Positions 28,818 to 38,136 of a stretch of DNA of 64,000 bases are shown here, piece by piece. The translations under genes were made by a program, and so were the position numbers. Under the pieces are notes generated by a model. That model ran no database searches. It worked only from the letters and a program-made list of their open reading frames with translations, and had not been told where the DNA came from. Numbering within the stretch: position 1 is the first letter of the stretch; every line of letters starts with the position of its first letter. Source of the DNA: Rubellicoccus peritrichatus (lineage in GTDB: Bacteria; Verrucomicrobiota; Verrucomicrobiia; Opitutales; Cerasicoccaceae); assembly GCF_033100135.1 (NCBI RefSeq), contig NZ_CP136920.1, positions 2,723,001-2,787,000 on the forward strand. Reading direction: 5' to 3'.

Positions 28818-31800
28818 GGTTTGTTGCTATGACTGTGTCCTTGAAGGCTATTCAATTGCGTAGGTATGTGGAGTGTTTGTTTTTTAAAGTGAATAAACAG
28901 ATTCATGAATTGTATTCTGGAAATGTGTTTGATTGTTACTCAAGGAATAGTGCTTTCGTGATTGGCATTTGGGATCTACTAAAAAGGTTAATTAAACGAC
29001 CTATAATATGTTTTCTGAATGCTCTACTATTTCTGACGTGTTCCTTATGCCCCGCAGAAGATTTAGCGGGTAAGTCCGATTTTATACTGATTGAAGAATT
29101 AAAGGAAGGAATGTCGAACGGTAGTATGATTTCTGTGCGTCCGCTTCTTTTAGAGCTTGAAGAACGTACGGAAGGTAAGTCAGGCCAGGATACTTATATT
29201 TTCCTGCTTGGCCTCTCTTATCAGGATGAGTACTCTGAAATATCAGACAAGGATGCTCTACTCAAAGCAATTGAGTATTATAAGCTGTACATCGAGAAGT
29301 TCCCTTCTGGAGAGAAGTCTGATTTTGTGCGTTTTAATCTGGCTGGTGCTTATGCTGATTCGGGTCAAATAGAAGCAGCCATCGATAATTATAAATGGCT
29401 TTATCAAAAAAGTGAAAGTTCAACGTTTCGTACTGCTTCACGTGAGCGTATGGCTTCATTGTACATTAATCATCAACTAGCAGCTAAGGGAATACCCTTT
29501 TTCTTGGATGTCTTTTCTTTAGCCATTTTAGAGCCTGATCTTCGTGCAGAAGCTGCTACATGGTTGGTTCAGGGGTATTTGGCAGCTAATGAGTCCGATA
29601 AGGCAATACAGTATCTTCATTACCTGACTAGTGATTCTGCTGCAATTTATGATCCAGCATTTAATGTAACTCTTTTAAAGCAGGGAGATCGCTTGTTCGA
29701 AGCGGGAAATTTTGATCAAGCGTTTCTTCTGTATTCCTTTGTTAAAAGACGATCAGAGATTATTGATTTCTACAAGTTACGCGTAGAAGATTTGCTGTCT
29801 AGAATCAGTTTTATTAGTCCGGAATCTGAACATTTTATAGTGGTAGATGGGCAGCTCAAAGCAGCACAAGCGAGGCTGGCTGCTGCTCAAGCGATTCGAG
29901 AATATGATGTCGATATGCTCTGGCGCAAGGCACGTGTTTACAATGAAACTGGCCGTAGTTGGGAATCTTTGTGGGCTTATGTCTTTCTTTATGAAGACTA
30001 TCCAGAGCATGAGCAAGCTGAAGATTTCCTTTATACTGCATACGAACAGGCTCGGCTTTTGCAAGATGATGCGATAACTGAGCAGCTATTGTCACGTTAT
30101 TTAGAACATGGGAGCTTCCAAAAATTTCGTAATCAAATAGTAGTTGGTCAGGCAGAGGTATTGTCAGAGCAAGGACGAGATGAAGATCTGTTAAAGTCGG
30201 TCAACGCTAACTTGGAAAACCCTGAAAGCAATGTGGTTGCTGCACAGCTAATTAATACCGTTGGGGCTCATTATATTAATGATTTCGCTTATTTAAAGCT
30301 GCGCGATTATATGAAACCTCTTTTAGTGAAATTCCAGGGTAAAGAGCCAGCACTTGAAGCAGCAAGGTATTGGTATGCCTTGTCACATCTATTGTTGGCT
30401 GAGTATCAGGGGGCATCATCTTCATTGCAGGATTTTTTGCAGAATTATGATGAGCAAAGTCCATACTACGAGGATGCTTCTTATCGATATGCTATTGCTT
30501 TGTATGGTGAGCAACGCTACTCCGACTCTGAGGCTGAGTTTGCCAAGTTTGTAGAAGCTTACCCAAATAGTGCTTTGCGTGGTGAGGCTGAGCTGTATCT
30601 TGGAGATCTGAAACGAGATCGGGGTGAGTATGACAGTGCTTTGCAGCACTATATTCTAGTGGATGAATTTTCCGACAATGATATCTTTGTTTCGAGGGCT
30701 GCTTTTTCAAGTTCTGAAGTTCTCGAATTACTACATCGACCGCAGCAGGCAGTAGATTTGCTCAAAAAATATGTGAAGACTTATGGGGCGACAGGAGCAC
30801 TCTCGGATGCCTATTATCGCATTGGTATGATCTACGATCGCCTTGGACAGGTTCCGGATCGATTTTCTGTTCATACGGCTGCAATCGAAGAGCTGATATC
30901 TGATGGTAATCGAGAAGCAGTAGATGATCTGATCGTTGGCTATGCTGGGGATTATATGGATTATGATCAAACCTTTAAGGGGTCGGTTCGGTTATTAGAT
31001 CGTCTGATCTATGATGATGAATTTCGGCAAAAATTTCTAACCGACCGTGTGTATCAATACCAATATATGCAAAGTGTTGACGGAGTAAATGTGGATTCTG
31101 CGTTAGCAGAATTACTCATCCGTGATCGTGCTTATCGGTTAAAGATAATAGAACGCCAGGCAAAGAAAAATCCTGGCACAGGGGAATTGATTATACCGAA
31201 GGGGGGAGTTGTTACACCCGAAATGGTGAAAGCTGAGTTATCCGCCTTGAAATCAACCTATGAGGAGAAGGCTCTGAGTATTGAAGAGTACGATCCTCAA
31301 GTGTTCTTTTCTGGAAAGCTGCAGGAGGGAATTGATGGGAATGATTTAACCATGACCATGCGTGCTCAAATGGGATTAGACATGCTATCTGATGAGCCAA
31401 CTCAAATTTATTTTGATTTGAATGACCTGAAGGCAGCACCGCCAGCGATTATCCTTTGGGAGGCGAAGAAATACTTAAATGATCAACCTGATGTGGCAAA
31501 AGCTTTGTATGAAAGTGTCTTAAGCAGACATCCTCATTCTAAAAGTGTTTTTGAAGCCTATCTTGCATTGGGAGATCTAGCATATGCACAAGCCTTGGAA
31601 TCCGGGTTAGAGAGTGATTGGAATCTAGCGCTTAGTTATTACTCAATCATTGCAGAGCGTTACTCTATGCGGGTGGAAAATGCTATGCCTTATTTACGGC
31701 TTGGACGTATCTTATCTGAACTTTCGCGTGATGAAGAATCAATTGAAATTCTTGGGCAGATTTTGCAGAACCCGATTTGGGGTGGTTTAGACCGTGCTCA

Positions 31801-32059
31801 AGCTCACTTAGAGCTTGGGCTTGCATATCGGCGACTTGGTGATTGGGCTGTTGCGCATGGCTTCTTTGAGCGCTTGATTGTTGCCTATGGTGGATTTCCT
31901 GAAACGGTCTCATATGCATATTATTACGATTTATTGACTCTTGAGAAAATGGGAGAAAATGAGAGCGTTGAACAGCTTCTAGCTGAGTATCGTACGCGGT
32001 CTTCCGTGCTTATGGATACCAAGGCCTACTTATTAATCGATGAGAAATATGGTTTATAG
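28814..32059 (+). CDS. large exported TPR protein
   Basis: 1081 residues if started at the GTG whose bases overlap the previous TGA (GTGA); an ATG at 28829 and a GTG at 28958 are alternatives. A hydrophobic export signal lies late, at about 68-88 (PIICFLNALLFLTCSLCPAE), so the 28958 start is attractive. The remainder is a chain of TPR-like helix pairs from about 110 to 1060, for example YRYAIALYGEQRYSDSEAEF and AELYLGDLKRDRGEYDSAL, recalling YfiO/YbgF-like proteins. Such solenoids scaffold envelope complexes. Being just ahead of the ExbBD genes, it probably forms the periplasmic partner of the motor (inference). Confidence 0.85.
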   Translation: MRFVAMTVSLKAIQLRRYVECLFFKVNKQIHELYSGNVFDCYSRNSAFVIGIWDLLKRLIKRPIICFLNALLFLTCSLCPAEDLAGKSDFILIEELKEGMSNGSMISVRPLLLELEERTEGKSGQDTYIFLLGLSYQDEYSEISDKDALLKAIEYYKLYIEKFPSGEKSDFVRFNLAGAYADSGQIEAAIDNYKWLYQKSESSTFRTASRERMASLYINHQLAAKGIPFFLDVFSLAILEPDLRAEAATWLVQGYLAANESDKAIQYLHYLTSDSAAIYDPAFNVTLLKQGDRLFEAGNFDQAFLLYSFVKRRSEIIDFYKLRVEDLLSRISFISPESEHFIVVDGQLKAAQARLAAAQAIREYDVDMLWRKARVYNETGRSWESLWAYVFLYEDYPEHEQAEDFLYTAYEQARLLQDDAITEQLLSRYLEHGSFQKFRNQIVVGQAEVLSEQGRDEDLLKSVNANLENPESNVVAAQLINTVGAHYINDFAYLKLRDYMKPLLVKFQGKEPALEAARYWYALSHLLLAEYQGASSSLQDFLQNYDEQSPYYEDASYRYAIALYGEQRYSDSEAEFAKFVEAYPNSALRGEAELYLGDLKRDRGEYDSALQHYILVDEFSDNDIFVSRAAFSSSEVLELLHRPQQAVDLLKKYVKTYGATGALSDAYYRIGMIYDRLGQVPDRFSVHTAAIEELISDGNREAVDDLIVGYAGDYMDYDQTFKGSVRLLDRLIYDDEFRQKFLTDRVYQYQYMQSVDGVNVDSALAELLIRDRAYRLKIIERQAKKNPGTGELIIPKGGVVTPEMVKAELSALKSTYEEKALSIEEYDPQVFFSGKLQEGIDGNDLTMTMRAQMGLDMLSDEPTQIYFDLNDLKAAPPAIILWEAKKYLNDQPDVAKALYESVLSRHPHSKSVFEAYLALGDLAYAQALESGLESDWNLALSYYSIIAERYSMRVENAMPYLRLGRILSELSRDEESIEILGQILQNPIWGGLDRAQAHLELGLAYRRLGDWAVAHGFFERLIVAYGGFPETVSYAYYYDLLTLEKMGENESVEQLLAEYRTRSSVLMDTKAYLLIDEKYGL

Positions 32060-33173
32060 AAAGATGACTTTCTTGATGAGAGTAGAGATTGTCGCGTTTT
32101 ATTTGCTATGCGGCGCACTTCATTGCATTTCAGCGCAAGGTAGCGAGATGCCCGTTCTTCCCTTAAACTCTGATCGTGTTTCAAATACTTTTAAGCTCGA
32201 TACTCCGCTACGTGTTCTAGGGCTGAATAATCAAATCCAGTTACTTCGCGGATTGCAAGATGGTCAATTGCTTTTAACATTTCCTGGCATGGAAGTCGAA
32301 GCTGAGGTTATGTATCCTATTAGTAGTCGAGATTTGCAATTGAGCGTTATTTTGCCGGAAAGTTACAGTCAAACTATTTCGAAAATTGACTCAGGTGATT
32401 ATCAAGCGGCACTTGTTGATTTGGAGCCGATTGCTAAGCCATTGACTGCATTCTTGATGATTTCACCCGGGCGAAGTAACTTTCATGATGTGTTTATGCG
32501 CTATTATTCACTGCTGGTGAAGTATGGCGATTTACCAGATGCTGTCTCAACTTCCCTTTTAATGCCATGGAGCGACCTTTCAAATGAGTACCTTCTTAAT
32601 GTTCGTTATCTGATCTACCGTTGTATTCGCGAAAATGATATAATTGCCTTGAAACAACTCCTTTCTCTTTTGTATGCGAATCTAGATGAAGGACAGTTTG
32701 CTGCACTGGCTTTCCCTGTCGCAGACTCACTGCGTACAATAAATGAACATGAACTCGCGGCGATGATTTATGGTTCATTGGCAAGTTCCGATGATTCGGT
32801 TATCCGGCAGAGAAGTCTGTTGTGGGCAGGCTATAGTCAAGCTGTTTCCGGAAATACTGAGGGTGCTAGGAATATTCTTGATCAATTAGGTGAATTGGAG
32901 CGTTCAGATGAAAACTACCTAATATACTGCTTGGCCTGGGGACGCCTGGAATACTCTGAGGGAAATATCCGCGATGGGTTAAGCTACCTCTCGCGTGCAA
33001 TGGTTCTTACCGATGTAGATGCCTCATTTAAAGCAGAGCTATATTATTTGATGTCGATTGGCTACCGAAGTTTTGGCGCTGTTGATGCTGCGAGTCGACT
33101 CGTCAGTGAATTCGAAATTTTTTATCCTGAAAGTCCGTGGCTTGAGAAATACAGATCTGAAACGTTAATGTGA
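32040..33173 (+). CDS. exported TPR-like protein
   Basis: 377 residues. The ATG at 32040 overlaps the preceding gene by 20 bp. A signal peptide covers about 1-33 (VEIVAFYLLCGALHCISAQ). A small beta-rich domain (about 35-105: RVLGLNNQIQLLRGLQDGQ, LLLTFPGMEVEAEVMYP) precedes helical repeats at 115-370 that read as TPR-like (LLWAGYSQAVSGNTEGARNI, YCLAWGRLEYSEGNIRDGLS). The N-terminal beta part is not one I recognise. Tight packing places it in the same complex or process as its neighbours. Confidence 0.82.
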   Translation: MRNMVYRKMTFLMRVEIVAFYLLCGALHCISAQGSEMPVLPLNSDRVSNTFKLDTPLRVLGLNNQIQLLRGLQDGQLLLTFPGMEVEAEVMYPISSRDLQLSVILPESYSQTISKIDSGDYQAALVDLEPIAKPLTAFLMISPGRSNFHDVFMRYYSLLVKYGDLPDAVSTSLLMPWSDLSNEYLLNVRYLIYRCIRENDIIALKQLLSLLYANLDEGQFAALAFPVADSLRTINEHELAAMIYGSLASSDDSVIRQRSLLWAGYSQAVSGNTEGARNILDQLGELERSDENYLIYCLAWGRLEYSEGNIRDGLSYLSRAMVLTDVDASFKAELYYLMSIGYRSFGAVDAASRLVSEFEIFYPESPWLEKYRSETLM

Positions 33174-33203
33174 TTTCAACAGCTTGAATTTCTTATTGTA
33201 CAA

Positions 33204-33968
33204 ATGAAAAAAAATAAACTCGTAAAGTTCTTCATTTTCAGTGGTGTGGCACTGCTGTTTATTGCGGTTGCTCCTCTAAGTGCTCAAACACCTTCGACAG
33301 ATGGTGCTGAACTTGCTGAATTAACACCACCAGCTGATGAGAAGACAATTCTTGATATGGTAAGGGCTGGTGGTCTCGCCATGATACCGTTGGGCATGCT
33401 CTCTGTTGCGGCTGTCGGATTCATTGCATTTAATTTCTACGCAATTAGACGAAGTAGTTTCATTAACGATTCTGTTATTGAGGAGTTGGATGAGGCGGTA
33501 AGTAAGATGGATATTGACAAGGCTCGTGACATATGTGTCACGAATCCTAGTCCAGTAACAAATACCTTCAACTGTGGCCTTAGTCAGATTCGCGGCGATA
33601 AGCTTTTCCCGGTTGCTATCGAGAAAGCATTTGAGAATGCATCGTCAAAAGAGCTTACTGGTGCTTTTGTGGTAGTGAATTATCTTTCAATAATTGCTGC
33701 ACTCGCTCCTATGGTGGGTTTGCTCGGAACGGTTTCTGGTATGGTTAAAGCTTTTAATTCAATTGCGGCTGAGGGGATGGGGAAGCCTGAGATATTGGCG
33801 GATAACATCTCTGAAGCACTTATTACCACTGCTTCCGGTATGGCTATTGCGATTCCTGCCATGTTCTTCTTTTTCTTCTTTCGCAATCGGTATAGTAAAA
33901 TAGTAGCGGAGGTTAACTTAGTTCTTGGTCGCCTGTATTCTGATTTGCTGAGCACTGCCGAGCTGTAA
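33204..33968 (+). CDS. MotA/TolQ/ExbB proton-channel family protein
   Basis: 254 residues. An added N-terminal signal-like helix (9-27) ends in SAQ, then three membrane helices: about 55-77, 155-175 and 188-210. The family core [17 protein letters not shown] and [20 protein letters not shown] is intact, including the small-residue face that lines the channel. With two ExbD proteins just downstream, it should form the inner-membrane stator that converts proton motive force into motion. The signal-like extension is seen in other TolQ relatives of this phylum-level group. It is 30 bp from the TPR gene and one base from the next gene. Confidence 0.95.
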   Translation: MKKNKLVKFFIFSGVALLFIAVAPLSAQTPSTDGAELAELTPPADEKTILDMVRAGGLAMIPLGMLSVAAVGFIAFNFYAIRRSSFINDSVIEELDEAVSKMDIDKARDICVTNPSPVTNTFNCGLSQIRGDKLFPVAIEKAFENASSKELTGAFVVVNYLSIIAALAPMVGLLGTVSGMVKAFNSIAAEGMGKPEILADNISEALITTASGMAIAIPAMFFFFFFRNRYSKIVAEVNLVLGRLYSDLLSTAEL

Positions 33969-33969
33969 A

Positions 33970-34380
33970 ATGAAGATATGGAAATTTAACGACGAAGACG
34001 GAGACATCGATCTAACGCCAATGATCGATGTTGTGTTTTTGCTGGTCGTTTTCTTCATGACTGTTGCCAATATGATTTCAGCTGAGAAGCATCCAATTAC
34101 CGTTCCGGTAGCCTTAAACTCAACTATCCCTGACGATTATGGAGAGCGTACTACTGTTACCGTTACGGCGGATGGTTCGCTTTATGCTGGAGTTTACCCT
34201 GTCGATTTAGAAGAGCTTGCGGAAATTCTTATTGCTGAACGCGAACGTAATCCAGCTGCGCGTGTTTTTATACGTGCGGATAGTTCGACCGAACACCAAT
34301 ATGTTAATGATGTGATGCAAATTTGCGCGGCGTCTGGATTAAGCAATGTAATATTTGCTGCTTACCAAAGTGATAAATAG
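33970..34380 (+). CDS. ExbD/TolR family protein (first)
   Basis: 136 residues: a short cytoplasmic start, one membrane helix with the proton-carrying Asp in [16 protein letters not shown], and a periplasmic ExbD domain ([40 protein letters not shown]). It begins one base after the ExbB stop. The pair of non-identical ExbD proteins suggests a heteromeric dimer inside the ExbB pentamer. Confidence 0.95.
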   Translation: MKIWKFNDEDGDIDLTPMIDVVFLLVVFFMTVANMISAEKHPITVPVALNSTIPDDYGERTTVTVTADGSLYAGVYPVDLEELAEILIAERERNPAARVFIRADSSTEHQYVNDVMQICAASGLSNVIFAAYQSDK

Positions 34381-34407
34381 GCAGCAAGTATATCCATTAT
34401 TGTTTAC

Positions 34408-34842
34408 ATGAATATTGACAAAGTATTTTCCGGAAGAACAAGGCCCGATTTGACTCCGATGATTGATGTGGTGTTTTTGCTGCTCATTTTCTTTATGGTA
34501 ACCACGAGTCTAATCAAGGAGGAAGCTGACTTGGGGATTCAATTGCCCACTAAAACGAAGGCTAAAGCTGGTAAGGAACTGCCGAACCGCCATACCATAG
34601 ATATTCTTCCGGATGGCAGTGTGTTTTTTAATGATGCTCCAATTGCCAGTCCTGTTGAGCGTATTACATTACATGGATTGATAGCTACCCTGAAACGTGT
34701 GAAAGCTACATCGGACAGGATGGATCAAAAGACTGTTGTTGTCGTTATTGCGGACCCCCTTTCACCACATTTTAAATCCATCGAAGTGCTTGATGCCTGT
34801 GCTGCAGCTGGAATCAAGTATGTATCTTTCGGAGAATTTTGA
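34408..34842 (+). CDS. ExbD/TolR family protein (second)
   Basis: 144 residues with the same plan as its neighbour: [20 protein letters not shown] contains the essential Asp, followed by a periplasmic domain ([18 protein letters not shown]). The sequence after the helix differs strongly from the first ExbD, so this is not a recent duplicate. It ends three bases before the vWA gene. Confidence 0.95.
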   Translation: MNIDKVFSGRTRPDLTPMIDVVFLLLIFFMVTTSLIKEEADLGIQLPTKTKAKAGKELPNRHTIDILPDGSVFFNDAPIASPVERITLHGLIATLKRVKATSDRMDQKTVVVVIADPLSPHFKSIEVLDACAAAGIKYVSFGEF

Positions 34843-34845
34843 TTC

Positions 34846-35838
34846 ATGGATATTGGTAACACATTTGCACGTAACAGGGCGCTTTTCGTCATTGTTGTTG
34901 TCAGTTTAGTGCTTCACCTCGTTGGACTTGTGATCTTTGGAGCATATAAGGTAGTGGAGAACATTACACGCAACGAGAGTACATTCGAAGCACCCGTTAT
35001 TATGGAGGTATCGCAACGGCAACCAGAGTATGTGGTGAATTTAGAGCAGCGTAATCAGTCCAGCTCACCATCACGTCCAAATCCTATTGTTGTGGATTCT
35101 CCGGATGTTTCAATTCCGACATTGGACATTGATGTTAACATATCCGACTCATCTGGGTATGGCCGCGGTGCAGGGTTGGGCAATCATGGCATTGGAAAAA
35201 TGAGAGAGATGGTTTTAGATGTAGATAGTTTGAAGTTCTTTGGCAAAGAGATGGAGTCAGAGGCTGAGAAAATGATGTTCGTAATCGATATTTCCGGTAG
35301 TATGGTTTATGAACCTCGTGGTATTGACGGATATAAGGCGGTTGTTGCTGAAATTGTGAAATCACTCCGGGGAATGAATGGAGCTGGAAGTTTCAATATT
35401 ATTGCCTTTTCAAAAGGAGTTGAAGTCTATCGAGGACAGTTTCAAGCCGTAAACGACGCGTCAATTTCTAGTGCAGAGAAATGGTTGAACAGATTAGATC
35501 CGGCAAAGGAGTTAAGGAGAAAAGGCGTAGCTGAAATATCCGGGACTGACTACTTTTCAAAATATCGAGAGGGTATTCATTTGGGGACAAATACAATTGC
35601 AGCCCTTGAAGAAGCATTTAGAAAGGGAGCAAACTCAATTATCTTACTATCAGACGGGAAACCTACTTCTTCAACGAATGCGGCCGGCGAAAAGGTTGAG
35701 TTCTTTTCATATATTCGAACACTGCAAGGGGAAAAAAATATTCCTATTAGTGCGATATCCTATAAAAGCCCAAAGGCGGCAGCATTCCTGAGTCGTCTGG
35801 CATCAGAAAACAATGGTCAGTATGTCAATGTCCAATGA
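34846..35838 (+). CDS. von Willebrand factor A protein with TonB-like N-terminal membrane anchor
   Basis: 330 residues. A short basic N-terminus precedes one membrane helix (about 13-32) containing Ser20 and His24, the Ser-x3-His pattern of the TonB anchor that contacts ExbB/ExbD. A 110-residue periplasmic linker (Pro/Ser-rich then Gly-rich, GYGRGAGLGNHGIG) leads to a vWA domain at 141-330. The MIDAS is complete: Asp148-x-Ser150-x-Ser152 (DISGS), a Thr in GTNT at 248-250, and Asp270 (LLSDG). No TonB C-terminal domain is present. It closes the ExbB-ExbD-ExbD operon at the position where TonB would be expected. A preceding GGAG lies about 12 bp before the ATG. Function proposed: a motor-driven, metal-dependent adhesive or cell-wall-contacting arm (inference). 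Confidence 0.92.
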   Translation: MDIGNTFARNRALFVIVVVSLVLHLVGLVIFGAYKVVENITRNESTFEAPVIMEVSQRQPEYVVNLEQRNQSSSPSRPNPIVVDSPDVSIPTLDIDVNISDSSGYGRGAGLGNHGIGKMREMVLDVDSLKFFGKEMESEAEKMMFVIDISGSMVYEPRGIDGYKAVVAEIVKSLRGMNGAGSFNIIAFSKGVEVYRGQFQAVNDASISSAEKWLNRLDPAKELRRKGVAEISGTDYFSKYREGIHLGTNTIAALEEAFRKGANSIILLSDGKPTSSTNAAGEKVEFFSYIRTLQGEKNIPISAISYKSPKAAAFLSRLASENNGQYVNVQ

Positions 35839-36127
35839 AGTCGTAGGATTCAAAATTTAAAGAATTTTGCTTAAAGATAGCAGCTAGTTTGCCATCTCTG
35901 TGTGTCTTTAAAGAGATGTGTTAACTTTGAGGCCAGCTTCTTTAGGCATGGGATTAATGTCGCCCACATGCCCGAGTATCCATCCGAACGTTGCAGAGTA
36001 AGGCCCTCCTCCTCCCAATTACCCTGTCCTTTCTAACCAGACTTGATTCGTCGCCGGAGCTTCACCGTTTTAGTATCAACCGCGGAGTTGCGTATTCCCG
36101 TCAATCAGGCCACAATAAAAGGGCACC
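35839..36127. other. intergenic DNA after the Exb/vWA operon
   Basis: No credible gene seen. CATCTCT (35893-35899) and AGAGATG (35912-35918) can pair as a weak post-operon hairpin without a T-run. The rest may be degenerate sequence connected with the RHS remnant to the right. Confidence 0.4.
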
Positions 36128-36256
36128 ATTTGGGTTGGGCCCAAATCTGAAATTGAGCCCAGCCCAACAGACTATTGGGAACCGCCCAATAACCTTTTGG
36201 GTGTCGCCCAATGAACCATTGGGAACCGCCCAATTCCGAGATGGGTGTCGCCCAAT
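36128..36256. repeat. array of short hairpins, including two tandem 44-bp units
   Basis: A 7-bp stem ATTTGGG/CCCAAAT (36128-36146) is followed by hairpins at 36174-36190 (ATTGGG, loop AACCG, CCCAAT), 36197-36211 (TTGGG, loop TGTCG, CCCAA), 36218-36234 (as the first) and about 36242-36254 (as the second, decayed). Hairpins 1 and 3, and 2 and 4, are each 44 bp apart, so a 44-bp unit holding two different hairpins is present twice. It abuts the RHS remnant. Confidence 0.8.
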
Positions 36257-36642
36257 TCTTTTTTCCTGGTGGCCACCCTGGATTTAGGCAGATTTGTTTC
36301 GGCTGACCCGTTTGCTCAATTGTTAGAGGATAGGCAGAGTTTCAATCGCTATGCCTGTGTGCTGAATAATCCGTTGAGCTACACTGACCAGAGTGGTTAC
36401 TTCTTCAACAAGATCTCCGACTGGATTGGTGACAATTGGAAGTCGGTTTTTGTCATTGTTGCAGGTGTGGTCATTGAGATCTGGGTGGGCCCCGCCGGAC
36501 TCATGGCGCTGTCTATGCCTGAAGTGAATGCAACTTTCCTTGGTGCTGTTGTTAGTGGTGCTGTGACTAAATATCCTTTAAATATTTCCTTTGTCCACAT
36601 AACCTTGATTTCTGGAGCTAGCTGCGGTTCCAGCCGCTTTCT
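36245..36642 (+). pseudogene. remnant of an RHS repeat-associated core protein
   Basis: In this frame LGRFVSADPFAQ, then QSFNRYACVLNNPLSYTDQS and GYF match the RHS/YD repeat-associated core signature that marks the end of the conserved RHS shell, followed by a short variable tail (hydrophobic segments about 36430-36590). The hundreds of residues of YD repeats expected before it are missing, and the frame runs on into the antisense 3' end of the sulfatase to 36715. I read it as a broken tip of a former polymorphic toxin or wall-associated gene, or an orphan tip cassette. Confidence 0.75.
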
Positions 36643-38136
36643 TTATTCAATGGTAACCGGAGCCCGTTGTTCGGCACTTCGGTTGAGTTCTTCAAAAAGT
36701 TCTTTATACATCTGAAGTCGCTTCTGTTGATATTGCCCGGACTGAAGAAGGATATTGGCGCTGTTTTTCGCATTCCATTCATTCCACATGGCGGCGAGCT
36801 GTTGGCGCTGATCGGGGCGCTCATCGATGATGTTATTAGACTCGTAGGGGTCATTGACCATGTCGTAGAGTTCCGGTTCGGTTGCACCGTGGCCTTCTAA
36901 AAGGTATTTAGCGGTTGGCGTACGAATGCACCAGGCCGATCCATCGCGAATCCGCCAGAAAAGAGCGTCATGTGGCGGGCCGCTTTTCTCGCCATTGACA
37001 TAGGGGACAAGGTTGACGCCATCCAAGGTGTCGTCATCGACGTTGCCGCCCGCGAGTGCTATGGCAGTGGCTGCGATATCAAGGGATGACACTGGGTAGA
37101 GGTACTTTTCTCCACTAGGAATTCCGTCTGACCAATACGCTATGAATGGGACGTGGCTTCCACCCTCGCGCATACTGCCTTTACCGTTGCGGAGGGGACC
37201 GTTGTCGGCCCAAGTTTCGTTCTCGTATCCTGGCTTGGATTGTACGCCACCGTTGTCGGATAAAAAGAAAATCAGCGTGTTGTCGAACTTGTCTGATTCC
37301 TTTAGAGCGTCCACCACCATGCCAATGCCTTGGTCCATCGCGTCGATCATCGCAAGATAGGCTCGGCGCTGCCAGGTATCGATATGGGAATACTTTTCCA
37401 GAAGATCTTTAGGCGCCTCAAGAGGGCCGTGGGGTGCGTTGTAGGCAAGAAAGAGACAAAACGGATCTTCGGTTTTTTTAACGAAGCGGGCGGCGTCTTT
37501 GCTCAGTGCGTAGGTAAGGTATTCGTCGAACTCCGCGTCCTTGGTATTTCGGATCAAGGGTAGATAGCTACCTTCATTGGCGCTGTAATGAGGCTTGCCG
37601 TTGGGTAGTAGTAAATCGTGATGTGTGTTGATGGTTGAGGGAAAGTAGTCATGACCGCCGGAAAGGAAGCCGTAGAAATAATCGAATCCTCGATTGTTGG
37701 GATGGAATGGAGCAGACGCGCCGAGATGCCATTTGCCGATGATTCCGGTTGTATAGCCGAGATCTTGAAGTCGGTCGCCAAATGTTCTTTGATCTAAGGG
37801 GAGCCCTGAGTGAAGATCATAGGGAGAGTAGGTGACGTTTATTTCCATGCCGAATCTCGCCTGATAGCGACCCGTAATAAATCCAGCGCGCGAAGGGCCA
37901 CAGTAGGGATGAGTGACGTAACCGTTCTCAAATATTACGCCTTGGGTAGCCAAGCGGTCGAGAACAGGCGTTTCGACATCCTTAGAGCCATTGAACCCGA
38001 CATCCGCATAACCGAGGTCATCGGCCATGATGATTAGCACGTTGGGTCTTTCGTCACCTCTGACTGAAAGTACGGAGGACTGAAATGCAAAAGATGCCGC
38101 TAGAAGGAGGCTGTAAATTTGAAGGAATGATTTCAT
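36643..38136 (-). CDS. secreted sulfatase (arylsulfatase-type, formylglycine)
   Basis: 497 residues. A signal peptide spans about 1-27. Metal-binding Asp39-Asp40 sit in IIMADDLGYADVG. The sulfatase signature CGPSRAGFITGR has Cys79, the residue matured to formylglycine. Further typical segments are GKWHLG, FLSDNGG and the substrate-pocket region with HDALFWR. Family role: hydrolysis of sulfate esters, here probably on marine-type sulfated glycans. It is transcribed away from the sigma-factor cassette and ends against the RHS remnant. The enzyme maturing the Cys (FGE or anSME) is not in the window. Confidence 0.95.
   Translation of the reverse strand: MKSFLQIYSLLLAASFAFQSSVLSVRGDERPNVLIIMADDLGYADVGFNGSKDVETPVLDRLATQGVIFENGYVTHPYCGPSRAGFITGRYQARFGMEINVTYSPYDLHSGLPLDQRTFGDRLQDLGYTTGIIGKWHLGASAPFHPNNRGFDYFYGFLSGGHDYFPSTINTHHDLLLPNGKPHYSANEGSYLPLIRNTKDAEFDEYLTYALSKDAARFVKKTEDPFCLFLAYNAPHGPLEAPKDLLEKYSHIDTWQRRAYLAMIDAMDQGIGMVVDALKESDKFDNTLIFFLSDNGGVQSKPGYENETWADNGPLRNGKGSMREGGSHVPFIAYWSDGIPSGEKYLYPVSSLDIAATAIALAGGNVDDDTLDGVNLVPYVNGEKSGPPHDALFWRIRDGSAWCIRTPTAKYLLEGHGATEPELYDMVNDPYESNNIIDERPDQRQQLAAMWNEWNAKNSANILLQSGQYQQKRLQMYKELFEELNRSAEQRAPVTIE

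Noticed and set aside
36643..36715. Coding continuation of the RHS frame to 36715
   Set aside because: These bases are the 3' end of the sulfatase on the opposite strand; the RHS homology stops earlier.
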